From positions 1,364,001 to 1,428,000 of the forward strand of contig NZ_CP108529.1 in NCBI RefSeq assembly GCF_036002945.1: DNA of 64,000 nucleotides, given 5' to 3'. The notes beneath the pieces were generated by a model. The model worked only from the letters and a program-made list of their open reading frames with translations. It had not been told where the DNA came from and searched no databases. This DNA comes from Streptomyces sp. NBC_01224 (GTDB taxonomy: Bacteria; Actinomycetota; Actinomycetes; Streptomycetales; Streptomycetaceae). This document shows positions 46,517-54,050 of this stretch, in pieces. The position numbers and the translations under genes were made by a program. Position 1 is the stretch's first letter. Each line of letters starts with the position of its first letter.

Positions 46517-46533
46517 CCCCTACCACCCCCCTA
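46517..46533. promoter_or_regulatory. CCCCTA direct repeat upstream of AHBA synthase
   Basis: CCCCTA at 46517-46522 and CCCCCCTA ending at 46533 are 11 bases apart, about 85-100 bases before the AHBA synthase start. Spacing and sequence match the pair upstream of PKS A. Candidate binding site for the cluster activator (inference). Confidence 0.55.
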
Positions 46534-47163
46534 TCAGCATTTCTCGGAGCGGATTCGCGAGACGGAGTGCCGGGCTCAGGGATACGCATTCCTGAACCCG
46601 CGGTGAAAACGCGGTCACACCCCGCCCCGATCCGGCAAGATGCGTGCCGACGGATGCAGGGGTCGGGCGCCGCGCGGCGGAGACGAACTCTCCCCCTCCC
46701 CCGGCCGCACGGAACCTGGGCCGCGGCACACAGCCAGTACGCGTCCCGACCCACCCATGAGCGCGGTCATCGCCACCACCGCGCCGGACCGGTGGGCAGG
46801 CGCACCGGTCCGGGTGCTGGACCTCACCCCTTGACCACGGCAACGGACCGGCCTCGGGTCCGGCGGAAACGCGGCCGGGTGACGACCCCGCAGGACGCGA
46901 CCCCCGACCCGGCCCGCCTGCGCACGACCGGTCCGTACCTCGGTCTGCTGGCCGACGGCAGCCCTCAGGAAGCCACTGAGGTTGTGGCTGCCGCGGCCCC
47001 CAACTGGGAGCGAGGTGTCTCCTCTCCGACCCTCTTGGGCTCGACGGTCCGCGGATCGACAGCTTCGCCGGGTGCCCCCTGACGGTAGACACCCTCGGGG
47101 TCGGTGTCACGGTCATGGGGCAGAAGGAAAAAGACCCTGCGGCGGGCCACCCCGTGGACAACC
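46534..47163. other. Gap of about 630 bases with no convincing gene
   Basis: No frame here has a recognisable family. A 61-residue minus-strand frame (46965-47150, beginning MARRRVFFLLPHDRDTD) follows the exporter gene in the same direction and could be a small co-transcribed gene or a gene remnant. The rest looks like intergenic sequence at the cluster edge. Confidence 0.5.
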
Positions 47164-49311
47164 TCATCGTGTACGCCGCCCGGAGCCGACGGCGACCGCG
47201 ACCGCCTCCCCCTGTGCGTCGTCGACGCTCTGCGCTGCCGTGTCCCGGCCCACCGGGCGGCCCGGCCACCAGAAGGCGGGGCCGACGTCGAGGGCGAGCG
47301 CCGGAACGAGGACGGAGCGGACCAGGAAGGTGTCGATCAGTACGCCGATCGCCACCACGATGCCGATCTCGATGAACGCCACCTGTGGAGCGCTGGTGAG
47401 GGCGGCGAACGTCGCCGCGAGGACCGCGCCCGCGCCGGTGATGACCCCGCCGGTGGAGGTGAGGCCTGACAGGACCCCGCTCCGGTGGCCCTGATGCCCG
47501 ACGTCCTCACGGATGCGGTGGATGAGGAAGATGTTGTAGTCGACACCGAGGGCGACCAGGAACAGGAAGCCGATCAGCATGACCTGGATGTCGACGGCGG
47601 GGAAGCCCAGGACGTGCTGGAACAGCTGCCAACTGATGCCGAGTGCGGCGAAGTAGGAGAGCACCACGGTCGCCATCAGCAGTACCGGCGCGACCACGGC
47701 CCTGAGCAGTGCGATCAGAATGACGAAGACCACGACGAGCACCAGCGGGATGACCACCCTGCGGTCGTGTGCCTGCGCCTCGGCCTTCTCCTGAGCCATG
47801 GCGGTGGGACCGCCGACCCGCGCGTCGGCTTCGGGGATGTCATGGACGGCGGTGCGGATCCGGTCCACGGTGCGAGCGGCGCCCGAGCTGTCCACGTCCG
47901 CCTTCAACACGACCTTGGTGTCGGCGAGTTCACCGTCGGTGGAGATTGTGGCGGGCACTACCTCGAAGACCCCGGCGATGTGCTTCAGTGCCTCGGCGAC
48001 CGCTGGTGCGGCCGCGGCCCTGCTGATCACCTCGGCGGGCCGGCTCTGCCCGGCCGGGTAGTGGGCGGCGAGGAGTTCCTGGCCGGCGATCGAGCCGGGC
48101 CTGCCGATGACGAGGTGCTCGTCGTCCAGCCCGGTCCTCAGGCCCAGGGAGCCGAGTGCCAGCACGGTGAGGACGAGGACGGAGCCCATCCACACCAGAC
48201 GCGGGCGCCGGGCTATCCGGCCGCCGATCCGGTCCCACAGCAGGCGGTTGGCGTTCTTCGCGGTGGCCCCGGCGCGCGGCACACGGGGCCAGAAGACCCA
48301 TCGGCCCAGCAGGACGAGCACGGCCGGGAACAGCGTGGTCATCGCGGCAAGTCCGCAGACGATCGCAACGGCACCGCCCGGGCCGAGCGTGTGGTTGAAC
48401 CCGACGTCGGCCCGGGTGAGGCAGAGCAGGCCGATGCATACGGTCGCGGCCGAGGCGGCGATGGCCGGTACGGCCCTGCGCAGGGCCGTCCGCATGGCGT
48501 GGTGCCGATCCTGGTGGACGCGCAGTTCCTCGCGGTAGCGGGCGAGCAGCAGCATCGCGTAGTCGGTGCCCACGCCGAAGAGCAGTGCGGTGACGACGAT
48601 CTCGTTCCCGCCGCCGACGGTCAGACCGAACCCCTTGGCGAGCAGGGCGGAGACCGCCTGGGTGGTGAGGAAGGAGACACCCACGACGAGCAGGGGCAGT
48701 AGCCACAGGATCGCACTGCGGTATGTGATGAGCAGCAGCGCGGCGACCACCACGACAGTGATCAGGGTGAGCGCACGACCTGTGGACTCCCGGGCGTCCG
48801 CGGCGTCCAGGGAGTTGCCCGCGGGCCCGGTCAGCTCGGCCTTCAGACCGTCGGGCCGGTCGCTGGTGGCGCGGTCGCGCACCTTCTCGGCGTTGTCCGC
48901 CAGCGCGGTGCTGTCGTGCTTGTCGAGGGGGACCAACGCGGTCAGGGCCTTGCCGTCCTCGGAGGGTCGGGCCGGTTCGACCGCTCCTGCCGCCAGGGTG
49001 GCGAACTCCTCGATGTCGGACGCGACTTTGGCCCGGTCCAGCGCGGTGAGTCCGCTGTCACGGACGTAGACGACGATGCCGAGCGAGATCCTGCCCTCGT
49101 CGAAACGGTCGGCGAGTCCGGCCACCTCGGTGGACTCGGCCCCACGGGGCAGCTCCACGGTGAGACCGTCCTTCTCGAGCTCCGACAGCTGCCCGGCGAG
49201 CGGCACCGCAGCCACCACGACGATCAACCAGACAACCAGCGTCAGCCACTTGCCCTTTCGTCCGCTCGGCAGTCTCAGGAGCCGGTCGGCCCAGTCGTGC
49301 GGTCCTGGCAT
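47164..49311 (-). CDS. MMPL/RND-type membrane transporter
   Basis: 715 residues from the ATG at 49311, preferred over the ATG at 49329 because GAGGAG lies six bases upstream. The layout is that of actinobacterial MMPL proteins: one transmembrane helix, an extracytoplasmic domain, a block of five helices (about 180-340), another helix and extracytoplasmic domain, and a final five-helix block. GTDYAMLLLARYREE and the matching second-half GVDYNIFLIHRIRED are the conserved MMPL motifs in helix 4. Such proteins export lipids or metabolites using the proton gradient. Its position just outside the AHBA operon makes a role in product export possible, but the adjacent two-component system may form a separate unit with it. 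Confidence 0.93.
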   Translation of the reverse strand: MPGPHDWADRLLRLPSGRKGKWLTLVVWLIVVVAAVPLAGQLSELEKDGLTVELPRGAESTEVAGLADRFDEGRISLGIVVYVRDSGLTALDRAKVASDIEEFATLAAGAVEPARPSEDGKALTALVPLDKHDSTALADNAEKVRDRATSDRPDGLKAELTGPAGNSLDAADARESTGRALTLITVVVVAALLLITYRSAILWLLPLLVVGVSFLTTQAVSALLAKGFGLTVGGGNEIVVTALLFGVGTDYAMLLLARYREELRVHQDRHHAMRTALRRAVPAIAASAATVCIGLLCLTRADVGFNHTLGPGGAVAIVCGLAAMTTLFPAVLVLLGRWVFWPRVPRAGATAKNANRLLWDRIGGRIARRPRLVWMGSVLVLTVLALGSLGLRTGLDDEHLVIGRPGSIAGQELLAAHYPAGQSRPAEVISRAAAAPAVAEALKHIAGVFEVVPATISTDGELADTKVVLKADVDSSGAARTVDRIRTAVHDIPEADARVGGPTAMAQEKAEAQAHDRRVVIPLVLVVVFVILIALLRAVVAPVLLMATVVLSYFAALGISWQLFQHVLGFPAVDIQVMLIGFLFLVALGVDYNIFLIHRIREDVGHQGHRSGVLSGLTSTGGVITGAGAVLAATFAALTSAPQVAFIEIGIVVAIGVLIDTFLVRSVLVPALALDVGPAFWWPGRPVGRDTAAQSVDDAQGEAVAVAVGSGRRTR

Positions 49312-49493
49312 GAGGGACTCCTCGTCCATGAGTGGGAAATGTGCCGTGTGCTGTGCTGTGACCGGGTTCGGGCATGACTCATCGGGCGCAGCGAACCATT
49401 ACGGCTGCGCGGCGCCTGTTCGGCGAATGGCATGCCCGCGGCATCGCGACGCCGCGACTACCGCGTTTGTTTCGCTGCCGACCCGGCAGGGTG

Positions 49494-50138
49494 TCAGGAG
49501 TTCAGATAGGCGAGTACGGCAAGGACCCGGCGGTTGTCGTCGTCCGACGGCGCCAGATCGAGTTTGGTGAAGACGCTCGATGTGTGCTTGGTGACGACTT
49601 TCTCGCTCACGCCGAGCCGGCCGGCGATGGCGGCGTTGGAACGTCCTTCCGCCACGAGGCCCAGCACCTCGTACTCCCGTGGGGTGAGCCGGGTGAGCGG
49701 TTCGTCCCGGGCGTTGCCCCTGAGCAGTTTTGCCACCACTTCCGGGTCCATCGCACTGCCACCTGCCGCGACCCGGCGCACGGCATCGACGAAACGGCCG
49801 CTGTCGAAGACCCGGTCCTTGAGCAGATAGCCGACCCCACCCGTGCCGTCGGCCAGCAGCTCGCGGGCGTACAGCTGCTCGACGTACTGCGAGAGAACCA
49901 GCACCGGGAGTCCGGGGTTCCTGCGCCGTGCCTCGATGGCGGCGCGCAGTCCCTCGTCGGTGAAGGTGGGCGGGAGCCGCACATCCACCAGTGCGACATC
50001 CGGCCGGTGCTCAACCAGTGCGTCGAGGAGTTCCGGGCCGTTGTCCACTGCGGCGGCGATTTCGAAACCATGGGCCGTCAGAAGCCGGACGAGCCCCTCT
50101 CTCAGAAGGAAGAGGTCTTCGGCGAGAACAATGCGCAC
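49494..50138 (-). CDS. NarL/LuxR-type response regulator
   Basis: 214 residues from a GTG at 50138 with GGAGA upstream. The receiver domain has the acidic pair ED (7-8), phospho-acceptor Asp52 (VDVRLPP) and a conserved Lys near 103. A LuxR helix-turn-helix (LTRLTPREYEVLGLVAEG, then SNAAIAGRLGVSEKVVTKH) occupies about 145-205. It overlaps the end of the histidine kinase gene by 37 bases, so the two form one operon and a cognate pair. The target is not evident; the MMPL gene 182 bases downstream is a candidate. Confidence 0.93.
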   Translation of the reverse strand: MRIVLAEDLFLLREGLVRLLTAHGFEIAAAVDNGPELLDALVEHRPDVALVDVRLPPTFTDEGLRAAIEARRRNPGLPVLVLSQYVEQLYARELLADGTGGVGYLLKDRVFDSGRFVDAVRRVAAGGSAMDPEVVAKLLRGNARDEPLTRLTPREYEVLGLVAEGRSNAAIAGRLGVSEKVVTKHTSSVFTKLDLAPSDDDNRRVLAVLAYLNS

Positions 50139-51391
50139 GGAATCTCCATCGTGGTCATGGTCGGTCCACCCTGAGGGCTGTTGACGGAAAGCACTCCGTC
50201 GAATGCGGCAATTCGGCTCTCGATTCCGCCCAACCCTGTTCCCGCCGATACCGTCGCCCCACCACATCCGTCATCGCCCACACTGATGCGCAGGGCCTCG
50301 CGTTCGTGGCGGACATCGATCCAGACGTGATCGGCCCGGGCGTGCTTCGCCGCGTTGGTGAGCAGTTCACTGACGGCGAAGTAGGCGGCCGACTCCACCG
50401 GGGCGTCGAGCCGACCCGGCAGATCGACGGCGACATCGACCGGCAGCGGGCTGTCCAGCGCCAAAGCGCGTACGGCGTCGCCGAGTCCCCGGTCGGAGAG
50501 GACCGGCGGGTGAATTCCCCGCACCAGGTCACGGAGTTCACCGAGCGCCTTGGAGGATGATTCCCTGGTCTCCAGCAGCAGTGCGCGGGCGGCTTCGGGG
50601 TTGGTTTCCAGCAGTTGACCGACGGCGTCCAGGTTCATTCCCATCGCGACCAGCCTGGCCTGTGCGCCGTCATGCAGATCGCGTTCGATCCTACGGAGTT
50701 CGGCGGCCTGACTGTCCACCACTGCCCCTCGGGTGCGGGTCAAGTGACCTACACGTTCCGTGAGTTCGTCATCGATTCGCGGACCGAGCAGCTTGCGGGT
50801 GAAGCGGGCGTGGGCGGTGAGCAGCAGGGGTCCCGTCCAAAGTCCGAGCCAGATGAATCCGAGACCGAACAGGGGCATCAGCCAGGTGCGTACACCTCGT
50901 TCGCCGCTCACATCGATCAGTCCGGCGTAGTGGTCGTGATAGCCGGCGGAGACGAGGGGGTCCCAGAGGAACGGGATAAGCAGCCCCTCAAGTCCGTACA
51001 CCAGCAGAGCGGCGGGCAGCAGCGCAAGAACGGTGCCGATCACGGGGTCGACGATCGTCCAGAGCGTGTCCCGCAAGGTGGCCGGGTCCTGGAGCAGCCG
51101 CAGGCAGTGCCCCCAGCGTCCCGCGAGACCGGGCCCCGGCTCGGGCAGTTCACGGTACGGCCGCGCGATCGTCACCCCGGACCAGTCGCGGGCCAGCCTG
51201 CGGGAACGGTTGGCCAGCTTGCGGACGGCCGCCACGACGACGGGGAGCAGCAGCACACCTACGCCGAGGCCCAGCGAGGCCGATGAGAACACCATGAGTG
51301 CGAAGAGGGCCGCCTGCGGCACTTTCTGCGCGACCAGCGCGAGCCCGCGCATCGGCGGCTGCCAAAGTGCGGGTGATGCGACCCTCTTCAT
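50102..51391 (-). CDS. Sensor histidine kinase (HisKA_3 family)
   Basis: 429 residues; ATG with AGGAGGAGG five bases upstream. Hydrophobic segments at about 28-56, 113-142 and 170-193 make it a membrane protein with a DUF-type sensor of short loops. The dimerisation/phospho-acceptor motif is ELRRIERDLHDGAQ with His240. The ATPase domain has an N-box near 340 (ELLTNAAKHA) and DDGCGG further on. It pairs with the overlapping response regulator. The stimulus is unknown. Confidence 0.93.
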   Translation of the reverse strand: MKRVASPALWQPPMRGLALVAQKVPQAALFALMVFSSASLGLGVGVLLLPVVVAAVRKLANRSRRLARDWSGVTIARPYRELPEPGPGLAGRWGHCLRLLQDPATLRDTLWTIVDPVIGTVLALLPAALLVYGLEGLLIPFLWDPLVSAGYHDHYAGLIDVSGERGVRTWLMPLFGLGFIWLGLWTGPLLLTAHARFTRKLLGPRIDDELTERVGHLTRTRGAVVDSQAAELRRIERDLHDGAQARLVAMGMNLDAVGQLLETNPEAARALLLETRESSSKALGELRDLVRGIHPPVLSDRGLGDAVRALALDSPLPVDVAVDLPGRLDAPVESAAYFAVSELLTNAAKHARADHVWIDVRHEREALRISVGDDGCGGATVSAGTGLGGIESRIAAFDGVLSVNSPQGGPTMTTMEIPCALFSPKTSSF

Positions 51392-51604
51392 TCCGGCCTC
51401 CTCCTGCGGGCTCCCTCGATCCCGTCGGAGACGAGTCTGCCGTGAGGAGGCTTCGGAGACATTGGGCCTGCCACCCCGGTTCGAGGGGGAACCTAGGCCC
51501 CCCTGTCTTCATCCGGGGAAGCACGCACCGGGCCCGGGGTGTGCGGGAGGCGGCCCGGGTGCACTGCGGGCGGGAAGTGTCCGGATCGGCGCCGTGCCGG
51601 ATCG
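51392..51604. other. Gap upstream of the kinase; no gene seen
   Basis: Promoter-sized sequence before the histidine kinase, including CGAGGGGGAACCTAGGCCCCCC near 51480-51505, which is loosely palindromic. No coding feature is recognised. Confidence 0.4.
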
Positions 51605-51699
51605 CGCCGGTGCGTCGCGGTCATCGGTGTGAGCGACGGTGTGCTGCCGTACCCGCGTGCGGTGACCCCGGACGATATCGACCGGCTCCAGCACGATTC
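51605..51699 (+). pseudogene. UvrD-like helicase remnant, upstream part
   Basis: The frame reads CVAVIGVSDGVLPYPRAV then TPDDIDRLQHDS, the segment of UvrD/Rep helicases just before the ERCLLFVACTRAR motif. It stops at the GATTC target duplication where the Tn3-family element begins and resumes at 53092. Upstream of about 51605 the similarity is lost, so only the C-terminal end survives. Confidence 0.75.
51695..51699. repeat. Target-site duplication GATTC (left)
   Basis: GATTC directly abuts the left inverted repeat and recurs at 53092-53096 directly after the right one. Five bases is the standard Tn3-family duplication. Joining the flanks through one copy restores the helicase frame LQHDSDLLAERCLL. 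Confidence 0.85.
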
Positions 51700-51737
51700 C
51701 GGCCCCGGGGATCAATGGAACCGTGGTTGGCGCGGAG
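51700..51737 (+). repeat. Left terminal inverted repeat, 38 bp
   Basis: Starts CGGCCCCGGGGATCAA and continues TGGAACCGTGGTTGGCGC. It matches the reverse complement of the right repeat with about two mismatches. Confidence 0.85.
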
Positions 51738-51742
51738 AAAGA

Positions 51743-51830
51743 TCAGCGCACCTCGCTGACGACGTGGGGATGGATGTTCGCCAGCGAGCCCGCGTCGACC
51801 GGAACGGCCCGCCGGGGCGCGAAGCCGCCC
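51743..51830 (-). pseudogene. Possible C-terminal remnant of Tn3 transposase
   Basis: The frame ends VDAGSLANIHPHVVSEVR then stop, just inside the left repeat. This is the expected place and orientation for the end of a TnpA gene whose start is near 52845, and it loosely resembles the LxxLSPxxxxHI end of Tn3 transposases. Short, so uncertain. Confidence 0.35.
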
Positions 51831-52045
51831 GCCCCATCACGACGGTCGACGACCCCGCTCTGCCGGAGGCATCACCGTGATCTTCCTATGACTCCTGCGG
51901 ATGGGTGATCCTGCTTCACTCCAACGGGGGGTGGCTGGAGATGTCCCCTACCGGCGACCGACAGCGGCAACCAGGATGCATGGGCACCGACTGCTGGTCT
52001 CGTGGCGGTGCTCTCGGTTCCCCTCTGACGATTGGGATTGTGCTC

Positions 52046-52570
52046 ATGGCTTCGCTCCTTTCTCCTCGCTGCCTTGGCTCCCTCACTGGCGCGGCGCTCA
52101 TGCTCACCCTCGGCGCGGGGGTGCCGTCCTCTGCGGCGGCTCCTGCGTCCCACGCTGCCAAGGAGATGTGCCTGGACGCCGGCAACACCCGCAACAACGG
52201 TGATCACGCACGCATCTGGCAGTGCGTCAACCACGCAAACCAGCGGTTCGTGATCACCAATGGACAGATCAAGGTTGAAGACACGATCGGCAGGGGCAAG
52301 GAGATGTGCCTGGACGCCGGCAGCACCCGCAACAACGGTGACAGGACCAAGATCTGGGGGTGTGGCGGCACCAACACGAACCAGAAGTGGATCGTCCGCA
52401 ACGCGCAGATTGTGCTCGCCGACACGGTGGGGAAGAGCCAGGAGATGTGCCTGGACGCCGGCAACACCCGCAACAACGGTGATCATGTGCGCATCTGGCA
52501 GTGCCTCAACCACACAAACCAGAAGTGGGTCATCCAGCGGGGTTACATCAAGGTCGCGGACACGATTTGA
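52046..52570 (+). CDS. Secreted ricin-B-type (beta-trefoil) lectin
   Basis: 174 residues. A Sec-type signal peptide (about 1-37: basic start, hydrophobic LTGAALMLTLGAGV, Ala-rich cleavage region ending PASHA) precedes three tandem repeats of about 46 residues. Each has CLDAG(N/S)TRNNGD, a central IW(Q/G)C and a QxW-type box (NQRF, NQKW, NQKW). This is the threefold fold of ricin-B lectins, which bind sugars; the pair of Cys in each repeat probably forms a disulfide. No catalytic domain is attached. The start was chosen because it begins the signal peptide; an in-frame ATG at 51905 would add an unlikely leader. It is the only intact gene inside the Tn3-family remnant and is followed by a hairpin terminator. 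Confidence 0.88.
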   Translation: MASLLSPRCLGSLTGAALMLTLGAGVPSSAAAPASHAAKEMCLDAGNTRNNGDHARIWQCVNHANQRFVITNGQIKVEDTIGRGKEMCLDAGSTRNNGDRTKIWGCGGTNTNQKWIVRNAQIVLADTVGKSQEMCLDAGNTRNNGDHVRIWQCLNHTNQKWVIQRGYIKVADTI

Positions 52571-52584
52571 TCGGATCCTCAGCC

Positions 52585-52614
52585 GCCTCGGTCCTGGCCT
52601 CCCAGGGCCGAGGC
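52585..52614 (+). terminator. Terminator of the lectin gene
   Basis: GCCTCGGTCCTGG pairs with CCAGGGCCGAGGC (one G-T pair, four-base loop), starting about 15 bases after the lectin stop codon. Confidence 0.65.
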
Positions 52615-52664
52615 GCGGTGGGCGGTTCGGTGCTCCTTGGCTCCGCCCCAGGAGCGGAAGGTGA

Positions 52665-52860
52665 CCCGGCGTCGTGAAGCAGGCGGACCACGAACCCGAT
52701 CCGGTTGTGCGCCCGCCACTTGGTCTGCACCGCCTCCCGGTCCGCGTCGTCCAAGAAGAAATACCGCTCCAGCTCCGCACGAGATGGCGCCTCGTGAAAG
52801 GCCCCACCGGGCCGCCTGCTCATCCGGCAAGAACTCGACCGCAACAACAGCTCTCCGAAG
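52665..52860 (-). pseudogene. Tn3-family transposase, N-terminal fragment with frameshift
   Basis: Minus-strand frames read VEFLPDEQAARWG and then, one frame over, FHEAPSRAELERYFFLDDAD followed by HNRIGF. This is the hallmark N-terminus (DUF4158) of Tn3 TnpA proteins. The frame changes at the GGTGGGGCC stretch near 52800, and similarity ends after VVRLLHDAG, so the gene is frameshifted and truncated. Confidence 0.8.
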
Positions 52861-52939
52861 GTCGACAACAACGACCCGCGAAGGCTCCGACGCCGGATCA
52901 CCCCAGGTCAAAGCGCCAATCAGCTCGGAGAAGCCTTAG

Positions 52940-53060
52940 CGCACGATCTGACACGGATGTTCCTCAGACGGGCCGGGACCGGGGGCGCCCTTGTCCCTGA
53001 GGGCCAGGGCGAAGGTGAGCATGTCGTCGTCGATGACCTCGGGCCGTCCGCCTCTCAGCG
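52940..53060 (-). pseudogene. Possible serine-resolvase C-terminal fragment
   Basis: Just inside the right repeat the minus strand reads LRGGRPEVIDDDMLTFALAL then RDKGAP, resembling the start of the helix-turn-helix of Tn3-type resolvases (GGRPxxxDDDxxxxAxxLxxxG). It then loses similarity. Short, so tentative. Confidence 0.4.
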
Positions 53061-53091
53061 CCAACCACGGTTCCACTGATCCCCGGGGCCG
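53054..53091 (-). repeat. Right terminal inverted repeat, 38 bp
   Basis: Reverse-complement partner of 51700-51737; the outer end is CGGCCCCGGGGATCAG read on the minus strand. It is followed directly by the GATTC duplication. Confidence 0.85.
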
Positions 53092-53223
53092 GATTCGGAC
53101 CTGCTGGCGGAACGCTGCCTGCTGTTCGCCGCGTGCACGCGGGCCCGGGACGGGCTGCATGTGTCGTGGTCGGGCACCCCGAGCGAGTTCCTGGTAAAGG
53201 CCGGGGTGTGTCAGGCCTCGTAG
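53092..53223 (+). pseudogene. UvrD-like helicase remnant, C-terminal part
   Basis: The frame resumes as DSDLLAERCLLFAACTRARD and ends HVSWSGTPSEFLVKAGV plus a few residues and TAG. This is helicase motif VI and the usual short tail of UvrD-like proteins. It is the other half of the gene split by the Tn3-family element. Its end overlaps the convergent ATP-grasp gene by 13 bases. Confidence 0.78.
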
Positions 53224-54050
53224 GCGGGAGGGCCGGGCCGGGGGCGTCGCAGTGCCAGGGCTGCCAGCGCCGCGGGGGCGCCCTTCGGTCCGCGGATGCC
53301 CGGGAAAGCGTTGATGTCGACGACGACGGGCGCCCCCTCGCGGTCCAGCAGGTCGACACCATAGACGTCCAGGCCGAAGACCTCGCCTGTGTGGAGGGCT
53401 GTTTCGGTCCAGGCCGGCGGCAGGTCACGGACCAGTGGCGCAGACTGCGCACCGTCCGGCGGGGCGCCCACCGGTGCGGGGCGCACCCCCGCGAACACCT
53501 CCCCCGCGATCACCCACAGCTTGTGGTCCCAGCCGCTGTTCGCGACGAACTCCTGCAGGACGACGGGCTCGTTGGGCCACTTGGCGGCAAGGTCCCGTAG
53601 CTCGGCCGGGCCGTCCACGCGGGCGACAAGGTCCGCGCGCCGGCTCTGGCGGCTCTTGACCATGAGCGGATAGCCGCTCTCCGGCCGCTCCGCTCCGTGG
53701 AGGGCTTCGGACAGCGCGTCCAGGGTCCTGGTCCGGGGCATCGGCAATCCCGCGCCATCGGCCACGGTGGCGATCCGGCTCCTGTCCTGGCACAGCTCCG
53801 TCGCGGCGGCGGAGTTCACCACCCGGGCACCCTGTGCTTCGAGGAATCGGGCAAGCTCCAGTGCCCGGGGGGTATGAGCCTTGAGGAGGTAGACGTCGGC
53901 GAGATCATCCGGGATCACCAGCTCCGACGGGGATCCGGTTGTGGTGTCCGGGTTCAGGAACGTCACCCGGTGCTCCGCCTCGATCAGTGCGGAAGAGGCT
54001 GCGGCAAGCAACGGATGAGCCGGCTTGTCGGTCAGCAGACACACCCTCAT
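53211..54050 (-). CDS. ATP-grasp ligase (first of a pair)
   Basis: 279 residues. It has the ATP-grasp layout: an N-terminal pre-grasp Rossmann half (MRVCLLTDKPAHPLLAAASS), a central lysine segment (PLMVKSRQS, about 132-140), a lid region (VVLQEFVANSGWDHKLWVI) and a C-terminal metal-binding motif VVVDINAFPG. RimK/LysX-like enzymes of this type join a carboxylate to an amine via an acyl phosphate; some relatives phosphorylate inositol phosphates. The substrate cannot be told. Its start overlaps the stop of the neighbouring ATP-grasp gene by four bases, so the two are one translationally coupled unit. Confidence 0.85.
   Translation of the reverse strand: MRVCLLTDKPAHPLLAAASSALIEAEHRVTFLNPDTTTGSPSELVIPDDLADVYLLKAHTPRALELARFLEAQGARVVNSAAATELCQDRSRIATVADGAGLPMPRTRTLDALSEALHGAERPESGYPLMVKSRQSRRADLVARVDGPAELRDLAAKWPNEPVVLQEFVANSGWDHKLWVIAGEVFAGVRPAPVGAPPDGAQSAPLVRDLPPAWTETALHTGEVFGLDVYGVDLLDREGAPVVVDINAFPGIRGPKGAPAALAALALRRPRPGPPAYEA

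Larger units (their letters stand above)
51700..53091. mobile_element. Collapsed Tn3-family element (about 1.4 kb) carrying a lectin gene
   Basis: The element is bounded by inward-facing inverted repeats (51700-51737 and 53054-53091) and a 5-bp GATTC duplication, and it interrupts a helicase remnant. Inside are an N-terminal fragment of a Tn3 TnpA gene, possible fragments of the TnpA end and of a resolvase, and an intact secreted lectin gene. A complete TnpA gene is about 3 kb, so most has been deleted. The inner part of the repeats contains TCAGTGGAAC, shared with the classic Tn3 terminal repeat. Confidence 0.82.

Noticed and set aside
46520..47269. Minus-strand open frame of 249 codons next to the exporter gene
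   Set aside because: It is an Arg/Gly/Pro-rich frame overlapping the exporter end, with no motif.
51872..52807. Minus-strand open frame of 311 codons across the lectin gene
   Set aside because: It is the antisense of the three lectin repeats; the plus-strand product has a signal peptide and QxW boxes.
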